Below are positions 1-7,840 of a DNA stretch of 61,653 bases, one piece after another (position 1 is the first letter of the stretch; each line of letters starts with the position of its first letter). The position numbers were made by a program, and so were the translations under genes. Source of the DNA: JBBUX01 sp037445775. GTDB lineage: Bacteria > Actinomycetota > Coriobacteriia > Anaerosomatales > PHET01. The stretch covers positions 1 to 61,653 of the forward strand of contig JBBIJX010000005.1 of assembly GCA_037445775.1 (NCBI GenBank), written 5' to 3'. Below the pieces are notes generated by a model that made no database searches, was not told the DNA's origin, and was given only the letters and a program-made list of their open reading frames with translations.

Positions 1-182
1 GACCCCGCCTCGCGACGACGCCGTTGCCTCCGGCTAAGAGTTAGACACCACCTCCTCCTCTGGGGGACTCTCACCCCCGAGCGACTGCCCATGCCGGGCG
101 TACACACAAGGGCCCGTGCCGCTGGTGCGACTCGGGCCCCGGTCATGGTCCGCTTGAGCGCGAGCGCGCGCCCCTCGGCGTC
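1..182. other. Window edge, 3' flank of hemL
   Basis: No complete gene is visible. A plus-strand frame reading in from the left edge stops at TAA 35-37 and could be the last codons of a gene lying outside the window, convergent with hemL, but 11 codons are too few to judge. A GGGGG/CCCCC stem (62-66 with 74-78) and a second stem (110-116 with 133-139) suggest that the interval serves transcription termination. Confidence 0.4.
110..139 (-). terminator. Possible hemL terminator hairpin
   Basis: A 7-bp perfect stem (CGGGCCC with GGGCCCG) with a 16-nt loop lies about 45 nt downstream of the hemL stop. On the minus strand it is followed by TTGTGTGT rather than a clean T-run. It is probably a Rho-independent terminator, but the tail is weak. 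Confidence 0.4.
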
Positions 183-1469
183 CTACGCCAGCTCCGCGAG
201 CACCTCGCCCGCCGCGGCGACGAACGCCTCGATCTCCTCGTCGGTGTGCGCCATCGAGACGAAGCACGCCTCGAACTGGCTCGGCGCGAGCCAGTAGCCG
301 CGGTCGAGCATGCCGCGGAAGAAGGCGGCGTACTTCTGCGTGTCGCTCGTGGAGGCCGTCGCCCAGTTGCTCACGTCGAGGTGCGTGAAGAACATCGTCG
401 ACATCGAGCCCACACGGTTGCACGACGTGTGAACGGCCGCGCTTCCCGCCGCGCGGCACAGGCCGTCGGCGAGCTTCTTGCCCTTGCGGTCGAGCTCCTC
501 GTAGACACCGGGCTGGCTGAGCCCGGCGATTGTGGCGAGACCCGCCACCATCGCGATGGGGTTGCCCGAAAGCGTGCCCGCCTGGTAGACGGGGCCCTCC
601 GGCGCGAGGTGGCGCATGATCTCCGCCTTCCCGCCGAACGCGCCCACCGGAAAGCCGCCACCGATGATCTTGCCGAGCGTGGTGAGGTCCGGCGTGACGC
701 CGTAGAGCTCCTGAGCGCCGCCCAAGGCAACGCGGAATCCGCTGATGACCTCGTCGAAGATGAGCACGGTGCCGTGCGCGTCGCAGAGGTCGCGCAGACC
801 CTGCAGGAAGCCCGCCTTCGGCGGCACGACGCCCATGTTGCCCGCGATGGGCTCGAGGATGATCGCCGCGATCTGTTCGGCGTTGGCCTCGAGAGCCTCG
901 CGCACCGCGTCGAGGTCGTTGTAGGGCAGGACGATGGTGTCCTTCGCCGCGCCCCCGGTCACACCCGGTGTGCCGGGGATCGAGAGCGTGAGGAGCCCCG
1001 AGCCCGCCGCAACGAGCAGCGCGTCGGAGTGTCCGTGGTAGTTGCCATCGAACTTGATGAACTTCTCGCGCCCGGTGTAGCCGCGAGCGAGCCGGATCGC
1101 ACTCATCGTAGCCTCGGTGCCGCTCGACACGAACCGCACCATCTCGACGCTCGGAACGGCCTTGATGACGGCCTCGGCCGCAGTGATCTCGATGCAGGTG
1201 GGCGCGCCGTAGCTCGTGCCCTTGTCGAGTTGCTCGCGCACGGCGTCGAGCACGGCGTCGTTCGCATGCCCTAGGATCATGGGCCCCCAGGAAGCCACGA
1301 AGTCGACGTACTCGCGCCCGTCGACGTCCCAGATGCGGGAGCCCTTCGCGCGCTCGACGAACCGGGGCTCGATGCCCACGCTCTTGTACGCGCGAACCGG
1401 TGAGTTCACGCCGCCGGGGATGACACTGCAGGCGGCGGCGAAGGAGTCGTGCGATGTGGTCTGAGTCAT
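183..1469 (-). CDS. hemL: Glutamate-1-semialdehyde 2,1-aminomutase
   Basis: A PLP-dependent class III aminotransferase-fold enzyme of 428 residues that converts glutamate-1-semialdehyde to 5-aminolevulinate, the second step of the C5 tetrapyrrole pathway in the cytosol. Visible signatures are the N-terminal PGGVNSPVRA, the SSGTEA cofactor loop (115-120), FDEVISGFR (238-246) and the Schiff-base lysine K267 in GKIIGGGFP. The longer open frame starts at 1970, but the family N-terminus begins at ATG 1469, which has AGGGAAGG about 9 nt upstream. The gene sits apart from the hemACD and hemB groups and appears to have its own promoter, with a -10 TAGAAT at 1546-1551. It supplies ALA to HemB encoded 8 kb away. 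The length is normal for the family. Confidence 0.96.
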   Translation of the reverse strand: MTQTTSHDSFAAACSVIPGGVNSPVRAYKSVGIEPRFVERAKGSRIWDVDGREYVDFVASWGPMILGHANDAVLDAVREQLDKGTSYGAPTCIEITAAEAVIKAVPSVEMVRFVSSGTEATMSAIRLARGYTGREKFIKFDGNYHGHSDALLVAAGSGLLTLSIPGTPGVTGGAAKDTIVLPYNDLDAVREALEANAEQIAAIILEPIAGNMGVVPPKAGFLQGLRDLCDAHGTVLIFDEVISGFRVALGGAQELYGVTPDLTTLGKIIGGGFPVGAFGGKAEIMRHLAPEGPVYQAGTLSGNPIAMVAGLATIAGLSQPGVYEELDRKGKKLADGLCRAAGSAAVHTSCNRVGSMSTMFFTHLDVSNWATASTSDTQKYAAFFRGMLDRGYWLAPSQFEACFVSMAHTDEEIEAFVAAAGEVLAELA

Positions 1470-1545
1470 GGCTGACGTGCCTTCCCTGAGGTGTTCGGCC
1501 GCGCCTGCGCGCGTGACGTCCGAGCGAGTGGTGACCGGCGCTCGT

Positions 1546-1551
1546 ATTCTA
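1546..1551 (-). promoter_or_regulatory. -10 box of hemL promoter
   Basis: TAGAAT on the minus strand, about 77 nt upstream of the hemL ATG. The context TAGAATnCGAGCG matches the corresponding part of the hemA promoter (14277-14282), so the two genes may share a promoter class. No convincing -35 box is seen 17 bp upstream. Confidence 0.5.
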
Positions 1552-1564
1552 GCGCAGCGACGCC

Positions 1565-2602
1565 TTAGCGCCGCCGCAGAAGCCGGAGCACCCCTTGGCG
1601 AGGCGCCGTGCGGTGAGCGCTCCCCTGCTCGGCTAACATCTCGGCCTCGTGCGCGACGTAGTGGTCGTAGGCCCGACGCACCATCGCGTCGTTGCTGTCG
1701 CGGGGTGTCCACCCCAGCACTGCGGACGTCTCGCTGATGTCGAAGGCGAACGGGTGACCGAGTGTGAGGTAATGCCAGTCGGTGAGCGGTGACAGACGTA
1801 GCCGGTCGAGTGCGGCCAGAGCGACGCGAGCGGGCACGGCGGGCACGTGCCACATTCGAGACCCGGTGCCTGCGTGCTCGATCAGATGATCGACGAGCTC
1901 TTCGAAGGTTCCGAACTCGGCGGCACCCGCGTTGAGCACGGTGCCCGGTGCGACCTGATGCGTCGCACACCGTACCGTGGCGTCGACGAGATCGCTGCCG
2001 CTCACGAGCTGGAACTGCTCGCTACCGTCACCGACGACGATGACGCGCGACCCGCGCGCGATCCAGTCGAACAGAATCTGGAAGATCCCGCCACGACCCT
2101 CGTCGACGATGGTGCGAGGCCGCAGGATGACGGCGTGAAGGCCTCGCTCGACGCGCGCGAGGACCTCGAGTTCGGCCGCGTGCTTGCTTGCGCCGTAGCG
2201 CCCCACGGGGCACGTCGGTGTCGCCGGTGTGATGGGCATGAGAACTCGCCGAGGGTCGAATACGGCGCTTGATGAGAGGTGCACGAAGCGACGCACGCCC
2301 GAGTCGAGCGCCGCATCGGCGACCACGCCCGAACCCGTCGCGTTCACGTCGGTGAAACCATTGCCCGCCTTTGTGAGCGGCACGAGCGCTGCCGTGTGGT
2401 AGACCACGTCGGCGCCTGCTACCGCGTCACGCACGGCGCCCGCGTCGAGGACGCTGCCGGCGCGCCAGTCCACGGCATCACACGCCTGCCCGGCAGGAGG
2501 TACTGGGTCGAGAACGCGTACCGAGTGGCCCAGCCCCACAAGGTGTGCGACGAGCATCGCTCCGAAGAACCCCGAGCCACCTGTGACTAGGTCGACGGTC
2601 AC
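1565..2602 (-). CDS. NAD-dependent epimerase/dehydratase
   Basis: An extended SDR protein of 345 residues. The Rossmann glycine motif TGGSGFFG is at the N-terminus, followed by a YGASK active-site Tyr/Lys pair and a 3-beta-HSD/epimerase-like body. Substrate specificity cannot be read from sequence; nucleotide-sugar or steroid/isoprenoid-like substrates are possible. The start chosen is GTG 2602, which overlaps the stop of the upstream epimerase gene by 4 bp (GTGA); the longer frame to 2722 is only shadow sequence. It is translationally coupled with the gene at 2599-3600 and probably acts in the same cell-envelope sugar pathway as the ligase and prenyltransferase genes upstream. Confidence 0.85.
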   Translation of the reverse strand: MTVDLVTGGSGFFGAMLVAHLVGLGHSVRVLDPVPPAGQACDAVDWRAGSVLDAGAVRDAVAGADVVYHTAALVPLTKAGNGFTDVNATGSGVVADAALDSGVRRFVHLSSSAVFDPRRVLMPITPATPTCPVGRYGASKHAAELEVLARVERGLHAVILRPRTIVDEGRGGIFQILFDWIARGSRVIVVGDGSEQFQLVSGSDLVDATVRCATHQVAPGTVLNAGAAEFGTFEELVDHLIEHAGTGSRMWHVPAVPARVALAALDRLRLSPLTDWHYLTLGHPFAFDISETSAVLGWTPRDSNDAMVRRAYDHYVAHEAEMLAEQGSAHRTAPRQGVLRLLRRR

Positions 2603-3600
2603 CCGCGCGCCTCCGCGAGCAACCCGCGCTCGCGAGCCCATGCGATCGAACGGGCCATGCCGCCGGTGAGATCGGTGGGTGGCTCCCACCCTAGGTCCTT
2701 CTTCGCCTTGGTGACGCTGCACGCGATGTCCTTGTACATCTCGCCCGCAACGTGGATCTCCATCTGGTAGACATGCAGCGCCTGCAACACTCGATCACCG
2801 AACGCTGAAAGGTCGGAGGCGACCTTCGGGAACGACGACGTGCGCAGTTCCACGTCGAGCAGGCGAGCGATCGTTTCGTAGACGTGGCGCGTCGTATATG
2901 GCCGCTCATCGGCGATCCAATACAGTTCCCCGGCAGCACGCGTCTCAGTGGCGCACCGGATGAGCGCGTCGCACAGCGAGTCAACCTCGGTCATCGAACG
3001 CAAGTTCAGCCCATCTCCGAACAGAGGTGCCTTGCCGACGATGATCATGTTCATGAGCCGCGTCTGACGCTGCGGTTGGCCAGGCCCGTAGAACCAGCAC
3101 GGGCGCACGATGACCGTCTCAAGCAGGCCACGCACGAAGACGTCGTTGACGTACTGTTCGGCTTCGAGCTTGCTTCGCCCGTAGGCCATGTATGGCCGCT
3201 CGCGAGAGTACTCGTTGAGCAAGGTATCGCGTGACACGTTGCAGCCCGCTGCCGAGTTGCTGCTCACGTAGACGAAACGTCGAACTCCCGATCTCACCCC
3301 CTCGGCAAGAAGGTTCTTCGTACCCGCCGTATTGACGTCGAACAGGCCGCGCAGACTCAAGGGTGGCGGGTGGATAAGACCAGCGGCATGAAACACGACG
3401 TCGATCCCATCCGTGATTCCCGCAAGCGAGCGAGTATCGCGAAGATCGCCGCGTACGATCTCAGCGTCTGCGACAGCGTTTTCCGCATCAGGATGCACGA
3501 GACAGCGGACCGCGAAGCCGCGGAGCACTAGCTGCTCGACGAGTCGCGTGCCGAGCCATCCAGGAGCTCCGGTGACCAATGCGCGTCGAGAGCCACTCAT
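2599..3600 (-). CDS. NAD-dependent epimerase/dehydratase
   Basis: An extended SDR protein of 333 residues with an N-terminal TGAPGWLG dinucleotide-binding loop, a DVVFHAAG segment, a VYVSSNSA serine region and a catalytic YGRSK motif. It resembles the 3-beta-HSD/NAD-dependent epimerase branch and is paralogous in architecture to the following gene. ATG 3600 is the start, and a promoter-like TAGAAT lies 62 nt upstream. The two SDR genes overlap by 4 bp and form an operon. The substrate is unknown; two tandem epimerases beside a polymerase/ligase and a polyprenyl-phosphate transferase suggest activated-sugar or polyprenol-linked sugar modification. Confidence 0.85.
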   Translation of the reverse strand: MSGSRRALVTGAPGWLGTRLVEQLVLRGFAVRCLVHPDAENAVADAEIVRGDLRDTRSLAGITDGIDVVFHAAGLIHPPPLSLRGLFDVNTAGTKNLLAEGVRSGVRRFVYVSSNSAAGCNVSRDTLLNEYSRERPYMAYGRSKLEAEQYVNDVFVRGLLETVIVRPCWFYGPGQPQRQTRLMNMIIVGKAPLFGDGLNLRSMTEVDSLCDALIRCATETRAAGELYWIADERPYTTRHVYETIARLLDVELRTSSFPKVASDLSAFGDRVLQALHVYQMEIHVAGEMYKDIACSVTKAKKDLGWEPPTDLTGGMARSIAWARERGLLAEARG

Positions 3601-3661
3601 GTGGATTCAACCTTTCGCGTGTGACTTCGGCACCCCGGGGAATCCGCCTGGGTCAGCTGGT

Positions 3662-3667
3662 ATTCTA
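3662..3667 (-). promoter_or_regulatory. -10 box for epimerase operon
   Basis: TAGAAT (minus strand) in the context GCGCTAGAATAC, which is nearly identical to the hemL promoter core. It lies within the last codons of the upstream ligase gene, 62 nt from the ATG at 3600. No clear -35 box is seen. Confidence 0.45.
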
Positions 3668-5656
3668 GCGCGGGTTCGGCGGCGGGCGGTTCCAGCCCCT
3701 CATCAGTCGGCTGTGCCCGGGACCGGTCGCTTCGATTTGTGGCTCCAATTCTCGTGCCTTGGTCACATCACCTGACGCAAGCGCAAGGTAGTAGGAGTAC
3801 AGGAGATACCGGGGGGCGCGAGGCACAAGTGCGGCCGTGCGTTCGAGCAACCCACGTGCCTGCGCCACCTCGCCCGAGAGCAGTGCCAGATGTGCCTGCT
3901 CGAGAATGACGTCGGGGTGGCTGGGCGCAAGACGCGATGCCCGTTGGATTCGCTCTGTTTCCCAGGAGAGGTCGGTGCGCCCGCCCAGATAGGCCTCGTC
4001 CAATGACAACTGGACTAGATTGGCGACGAAACCTGCGTTGCGCAACACTCCGTCGGGAGCCGTATCCACCTGCTTCCGGTACGACTCCAGGTCTGAAAGG
4101 CCCTCGCTCGCCAAGAAACCCGTCGCGTACAGGGCCTCATACGCCAGATAGGGGCGCCACGGCTGCGCGCGCTGTGCCCGCAGATACGCGGCACGCGCGA
4201 GCTCGGGAGCCGACTGACCGTAAGCCGAGGAAACCTGCGTGTCGGAGTACGCGGCGGTGCCCGCTAGCCACAGGGCAACGACGGTCGCGAGTGCCGCAAC
4301 GGCCGGACGCACCACCGGCAGCGAGGCACCGGACGACTTCGCGCGAGTGACCTCCGCATCTGCCGGGGCGCCATGATGCTGGTTGGCTCCACCGGCCGTC
4401 GCCAGCCCGGCAATGAGCGGCACCAACGGCCCGAACGATACCGCCCACGGCATGAAGAGCAGCGCGGCGACGCACGTCGCGACAGAGACAACGAGCGCGC
4501 AGCGCAGCGCCCACGAGGGGGACTCGGAGGTTCCCCTTGAGACCAGGCTTCGGGCGAGCCGAGCCCACTCGGAAACGAGCCATGCCAGGACCGCGATGCC
4601 CACAAGGCCTAGGCTCCCAAGCGCGAGTAGCGGAAGGGAATGCGGATCCTTCATGAGCACCCGGTAGTCCGAGTAGCCGCCGGACTCCAGCGTGAGGAGT
4701 CGCTCAGAGAGGTAGCCCTGCGACGCGAGCTGCATTCCATCGGGGCCCACGCCAAGCAGCGGGTGATCGGCGAAGATGGCGACAGCCATCTTCCACATCT
4801 CGATTCGGGTGAGCACGGTATCGCCTGCCACCCTTTGGGTCATGAAGGAGTCGACCGGCTCCGGCAGGACGTCGCCGGCGAGCGAGGCCGACGCGAGGAG
4901 CGCCAACACCACGACCGCGACGATTACGCCCCCGGCGACGCGTCGACCAGTCGTGCGCGCGATTCCCAGCAGCGGACCCGGTGCGAGCAGCGAGACCCCA
5001 GTCACCGCGACCGCCAGCGCGACGATCGCCGAAACACTCCCCGTCGCCAGGCACCCCGCGACCAGCGTGAGGACAAGGTAGCGCCACCACGGACGAAGTC
5101 GCGCTTCGTGTTCGGCGCTCGCGTAGAACAGCGCGAGAGGCACGAGCGTCGCAAGCGCGGCACCCGCGTAGTTGGCGTTTCCGAAGCCGCCGGTGACCTG
5201 GGGGGCGCCCGACGCGCGCTCCCATAGCACTATCGCAGCCGACACCGCTCCCCAAGCGAAGATGAGACGCAGCGCACCCACCACCCGGATCGAGGGCCTC
5301 GAAGACGCTGCAAGCACGAACACAGCAAGCAGCGCCAGCCAAGACGCGGCACCCATCAGGCTGTCCTCTGCGCCCCAAGTGAGCAGCATTGTTCGCGAAG
5401 GAGATGCAATAGCAGCCACGACGGTGGCTGCGGCCAAGGCTACAGCAGCCATCGTCAGCCGACGTGGCGTCCGAAACGCAGCGGGATTGAGTGCCCACGC
5501 CCAGAGCCACACGCACGCGGATAGCAGCACGCCCCCGAAACGCATCGTGTACGGAGCCACCGAAAACGCGGGTTGGACGAACGGTGCAAACGCCGTGAAC
5601 CCGACAGCTGTCGGCACCGCGAGTCGAGTGCGGATGATCACGACGGTCGAATCCAT
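3665..5656 (-). CDS. O-antigen ligase-like membrane protein
   Basis: A 663-residue polytopic membrane protein of the Wzy/WaaL (O-antigen ligase) superfamily. About the first 440 residues are mostly hydrophobic segments. They contain the conserved periplasmic loop region with DPHSLPL, followed by further membrane helices typical of the Wzy_C domain. The last 170 residues are helical and TPR-like (repeated Ala/Leu-rich pairs), as is common in Gram-positive members. Its expected role is polymerisation or ligation of a surface glycan from an undecaprenyl carrier on the outer face of the membrane. ATG 5656 has a promoter-like TAGACT 29 bp upstream, inside the end of the UbiA gene. The exact glycan is unknown. 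Confidence 0.8.
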   Translation of the reverse strand: MDSTVVIIRTRLAVPTAVGFTAFAPFVQPAFSVAPYTMRFGGVLLSACVWLWAWALNPAAFRTPRRLTMAAVALAAATVVAAIASPSRTMLLTWGAEDSLMGAASWLALLAVFVLAASSRPSIRVVGALRLIFAWGAVSAAIVLWERASGAPQVTGGFGNANYAGAALATLVPLALFYASAEHEARLRPWWRYLVLTLVAGCLATGSVSAIVALAVAVTGVSLLAPGPLLGIARTTGRRVAGGVIVAVVVLALLASASLAGDVLPEPVDSFMTQRVAGDTVLTRIEMWKMAVAIFADHPLLGVGPDGMQLASQGYLSERLLTLESGGYSDYRVLMKDPHSLPLLALGSLGLVGIAVLAWLVSEWARLARSLVSRGTSESPSWALRCALVVSVATCVAALLFMPWAVSFGPLVPLIAGLATAGGANQHHGAPADAEVTRAKSSGASLPVVRPAVAALATVVALWLAGTAAYSDTQVSSAYGQSAPELARAAYLRAQRAQPWRPYLAYEALYATGFLASEGLSDLESYRKQVDTAPDGVLRNAGFVANLVQLSLDEAYLGGRTDLSWETERIQRASRLAPSHPDVILEQAHLALLSGEVAQARGLLERTAALVPRAPRYLLYSYYLALASGDVTKARELEPQIEATGPGHSRLMRGWNRPPPNPR

Positions 5657-5684
5657 GCAAGGACCCTTCTGCCGATCGACCCCG

Positions 5685-5690
5685 AGTCTA
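5685..5690 (-). promoter_or_regulatory. -10 box for ligase gene
   Basis: TAGACT on the minus strand, overlapping the UbiA stop codon and 29 bp upstream of ATG 5656. It has the same hexamer as the ccmE promoter (24604-24609). Support is moderate because there is no recognisable -35 box. Confidence 0.35.
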
Positions 5691-6557
5691 GAAGTAGAGA
5701 ATGCAAACGACCGCAGCGGCCCACAGCACCACGGAAGCGATTATGGGCATGTCCGTGAGAAGAATCTCCTCCGGATTTCCGCCCAGATTGCGATCGTAGA
5801 TGAGGAAGAGATATCTGAAGACACCGTATGCCACGAACGGCACTGTATAGATGAGCGTGGGCGCCGTTTGAGCCGTCTCGGATAGGGACGCGTAGATGGC
5901 GTAGGTGACGATCGTGGCGCCAGTGACCGACGCGAGCAACGCGTCGAGCAGCGGTGCGCTGTATGACTGCAGCGCCGGCCGGTGCGCAGACGCTTCGGCT
6001 TCTAGCAGCAACAGCTCGTGGCGCCGCTTGCCAAACGCAAGAAACAGCGCGAGCAGCGAGACTGCTGAGTACAGCCAGGATGAGAACTCTGCACCGATCG
6101 CAGCGGAACCAGCCGCGACCCGCAACACGAATCCGGCAGAGACGGCGAATGCGTCGAGGATGGCAACGTGTTTCAGCAGCAGCATATACGCAATCTGCAA
6201 CACCATGTAGGCCAAGACAGGAGCGGCAGCCTCGCGAGTCATGAAGTACGTGACACCAAGCGCGGTGATTCCTGCCACGCCCGACGCCATGAGAGCTGTG
6301 GGCGCACTGACGTCGCCCTTCGCTATCGGACGCAGTCGCTTCCTCGCGTGCCTGCGATCACGTTCCACATCAAGCACATCATTGAGCAAATAGGCTGAGC
6401 CGGACAGAAGACAGAACACGATGAAGGTGCCACAGGCAAGCAGCAGCATCCGTTGGTCGGCCAGTTCATGGGCGAAGATGAGGGGCACGAAGACGAGCAG
6501 GTTCTTCGTCCATTGCCTCGGCCGCATGGAGATCAAGATCAGGTGTAACCGGCTCAC
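5688..6557 (-). CDS. UbiA-family polyprenyl-phosphate transferase
   Basis: A 289-residue polytopic UbiA-superfamily prenyltransferase. The first aspartate motif is NDVLDVERD (about 59-67), preceded by MRPRQWTKNLL; both are typical of the decaprenyl-phosphate phosphoribosyltransferase (DPPR synthase) branch, which transfers phosphoribose to a polyprenyl phosphate. A second conserved loop, YDRNLGGNPEE, lies near the C-terminus. The annotated start is GTG 6557; ATG 6527 at the conserved MRPRQW is the alternative. The neighbouring ligase and two epimerases suggest a pathway that makes and uses polyprenol-linked pentose, but arabinosyltransferases are not seen here, so this is inference. Confidence 0.75.
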   Translation of the reverse strand: MSRLHLILISMRPRQWTKNLLVFVPLIFAHELADQRMLLLACGTFIVFCLLSGSAYLLNDVLDVERDRRHARKRLRPIAKGDVSAPTALMASGVAGITALGVTYFMTREAAAPVLAYMVLQIAYMLLLKHVAILDAFAVSAGFVLRVAAGSAAIGAEFSSWLYSAVSLLALFLAFGKRRHELLLLEAEASAHRPALQSYSAPLLDALLASVTGATIVTYAIYASLSETAQTAPTLIYTVPFVAYGVFRYLFLIYDRNLGGNPEEILLTDMPIIASVVLWAAAVVCILYF

Positions 6558-6725
6558 CGCTCGACCCGCTCGTCCGGGCGCAATCCGTCGTGCACTGTTA
6601 CGGATACAAGGTCCGTCGACGAGGTGCCGACGATCTTCGCGGGCGCCCAGTTGCCTTTCGCCAATTGAATCTCCCGCCGCACCAGCGCCATCTCCTCGAA
6701 TCGACAGCCTCTTGACGGCCCGCAG

Positions 6726-6731
6726 ATTGTA
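6726..6731 (-). promoter_or_regulatory. -10 box upstream of UbiA gene
   Basis: TACAAT on the minus strand in the 247-bp divergent region between the UbiA gene (6557) and the LPG-synthase-like gene (6805). It is the best -10 match in that gap; the -35 region is poor. Confidence 0.35.
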
Positions 6732-6804
6732 GCAGAGGCGACTGTTCTGCCGAGGTTATGCGCTACGCTTCGCGGCAAGGCGTACCGACTCCCGAGGATT
6801 CACC

Positions 6805-7797
6805 GTGAATTTCCGCCGTGCCCTGCGTGGCCTACTAGCCCCTGCGCTCCTGAGCGCGCTCGCCTACGCGCTGCTTGCGGCAGTGGGTGACTGGCGCACA
6901 GTATCGGCTGCCGTGAGGTCCTTCCCCGCGACGACCCTGCTGCTCATGCTGTCTCTCACCCTCGCGAACTACGTGATTCGCTCGTTTCGCCTGCGCTTCC
7001 TCGTGCGCCTGTGTGGCCACGACATGGCGATAAGTGACGCGCTGTTCACGCAGTTCGGAAGCATCACCATGACCGTCACGCCCGGCAAAGTGGGCGAGAT
7101 CCTGAAGGCACTGCTCGTGCGCGAGTACGCAGGCTTGCCGGTTTCGCGTGGAGTCGCGCTCGTGTTCTCCGAACGGCTCGTCGACGTGGTCGCGGTGACC
7201 GCGCTCGCGGTCGGCGCTGTGGGACTCTTTGCGAACAGCGGCCCGGCGCTCGCCGCGGCGGTCGTGGCCCTGGCAAGCGGCATCCTTGCGCTCAGCTCCG
7301 AGCGCGTCCATCGACTCGCTCTGTCGCTCGCGCTGAAGCAGCGCTGGATGCGGCAGCATCGCGAAGCGGCCGCGGCGGTCTCCTCGACGGTTCGGATGAC
7401 GTTGGGGCTCCGGCCCCTCGCAGTATCGGCGCTCTTCTCCGCCGCAGCGTGGAGCTGCGAGGGTCTCGCCTTTGCGCTGTGTCTGCGCGAACTCGGCTTC
7501 GACGGGCTCACGCTGCCGGCGGCCGTGGCGGTCTACGCGATCTCGACGCTCGCGGGCGCCTTCACGTTCCTGCCGGGTGGCATCGGCCTCACCGAGGCCT
7601 CGCTCGCGGGGTTGCTGGTCGCCTCAGGGATGCACGCGGCCGACGCCTCAGCCGCCACGCTGCTCATCCGCCTCGTGACGCTGTGGTTCGGCGTGGCACT
7701 GGGGTGGGTCGTGCTCGCAAGCCGCCCTGCCGTGATCAGGCGACTGCTGCGCGACCCCGAAGCAGACGACGCCGAGGAGTCCTCCCCGGCGTCGTAG
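6805..7797 (+). CDS. LPG synthase TM domain / flippase-like protein
   Basis: A 330-residue integral membrane protein of the lysylphosphatidylglycerol synthase transmembrane (UPF0104/AglD) family. It has six to eight hydrophobic helices, the conserved TPGKVGEILKALLVREYAG stretch (about residues 91-109) and a PGGIGLTEASLAG motif near the C-terminus. It lacks the C-terminal aminoacyl transferase domain, so it is not a full MprF and more likely acts as a lipid flippase or transporter. The gene is transcribed divergently from the surface-polysaccharide genes, which fits a role in moving lipid-linked precursors. The short acidic C-terminal tail is not conserved in the family. Confidence 0.8.
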   Translation: MNFRRALRGLLAPALLSALAYALLAAVGDWRTVSAAVRSFPATTLLLMLSLTLANYVIRSFRLRFLVRLCGHDMAISDALFTQFGSITMTVTPGKVGEILKALLVREYAGLPVSRGVALVFSERLVDVVAVTALAVGAVGLFANSGPALAAAVVALASGILALSSERVHRLALSLALKQRWMRQHREAAAAVSSTVRMTLGLRPLAVSALFSAAAWSCEGLAFALCLRELGFDGLTLPAAVAVYAISTLAGAFTFLPGGIGLTEASLAGLLVASGMHAADASAATLLIRLVTLWFGVALGWVVLASRPAVIRRLLRDPEADDAEESSPAS

Positions 7798-7840
7798 CGA
7801 TGCGATTCGGTTGTCGCCGCGCGTGTGGGCGGCTGCGCCC

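Noticed and set aside
1..182. Possible tmRNA or other structured RNA at the left edge
   Set aside because: A plus-strand reading resembling a tag end (AVASG then TAA) and several hairpins were considered, but no tRNA-like 3' domain or TTCGANTCC sequence follows.
6554..6778. Small minus-strand frame overlapping the UbiA start by 4 bp
   Set aside because: The 4-bp overlap is suggestive, but no family is recognisable, the likely internal ATG has its GGAG directly abutting it, and the frame covers the presumed UbiA promoter.
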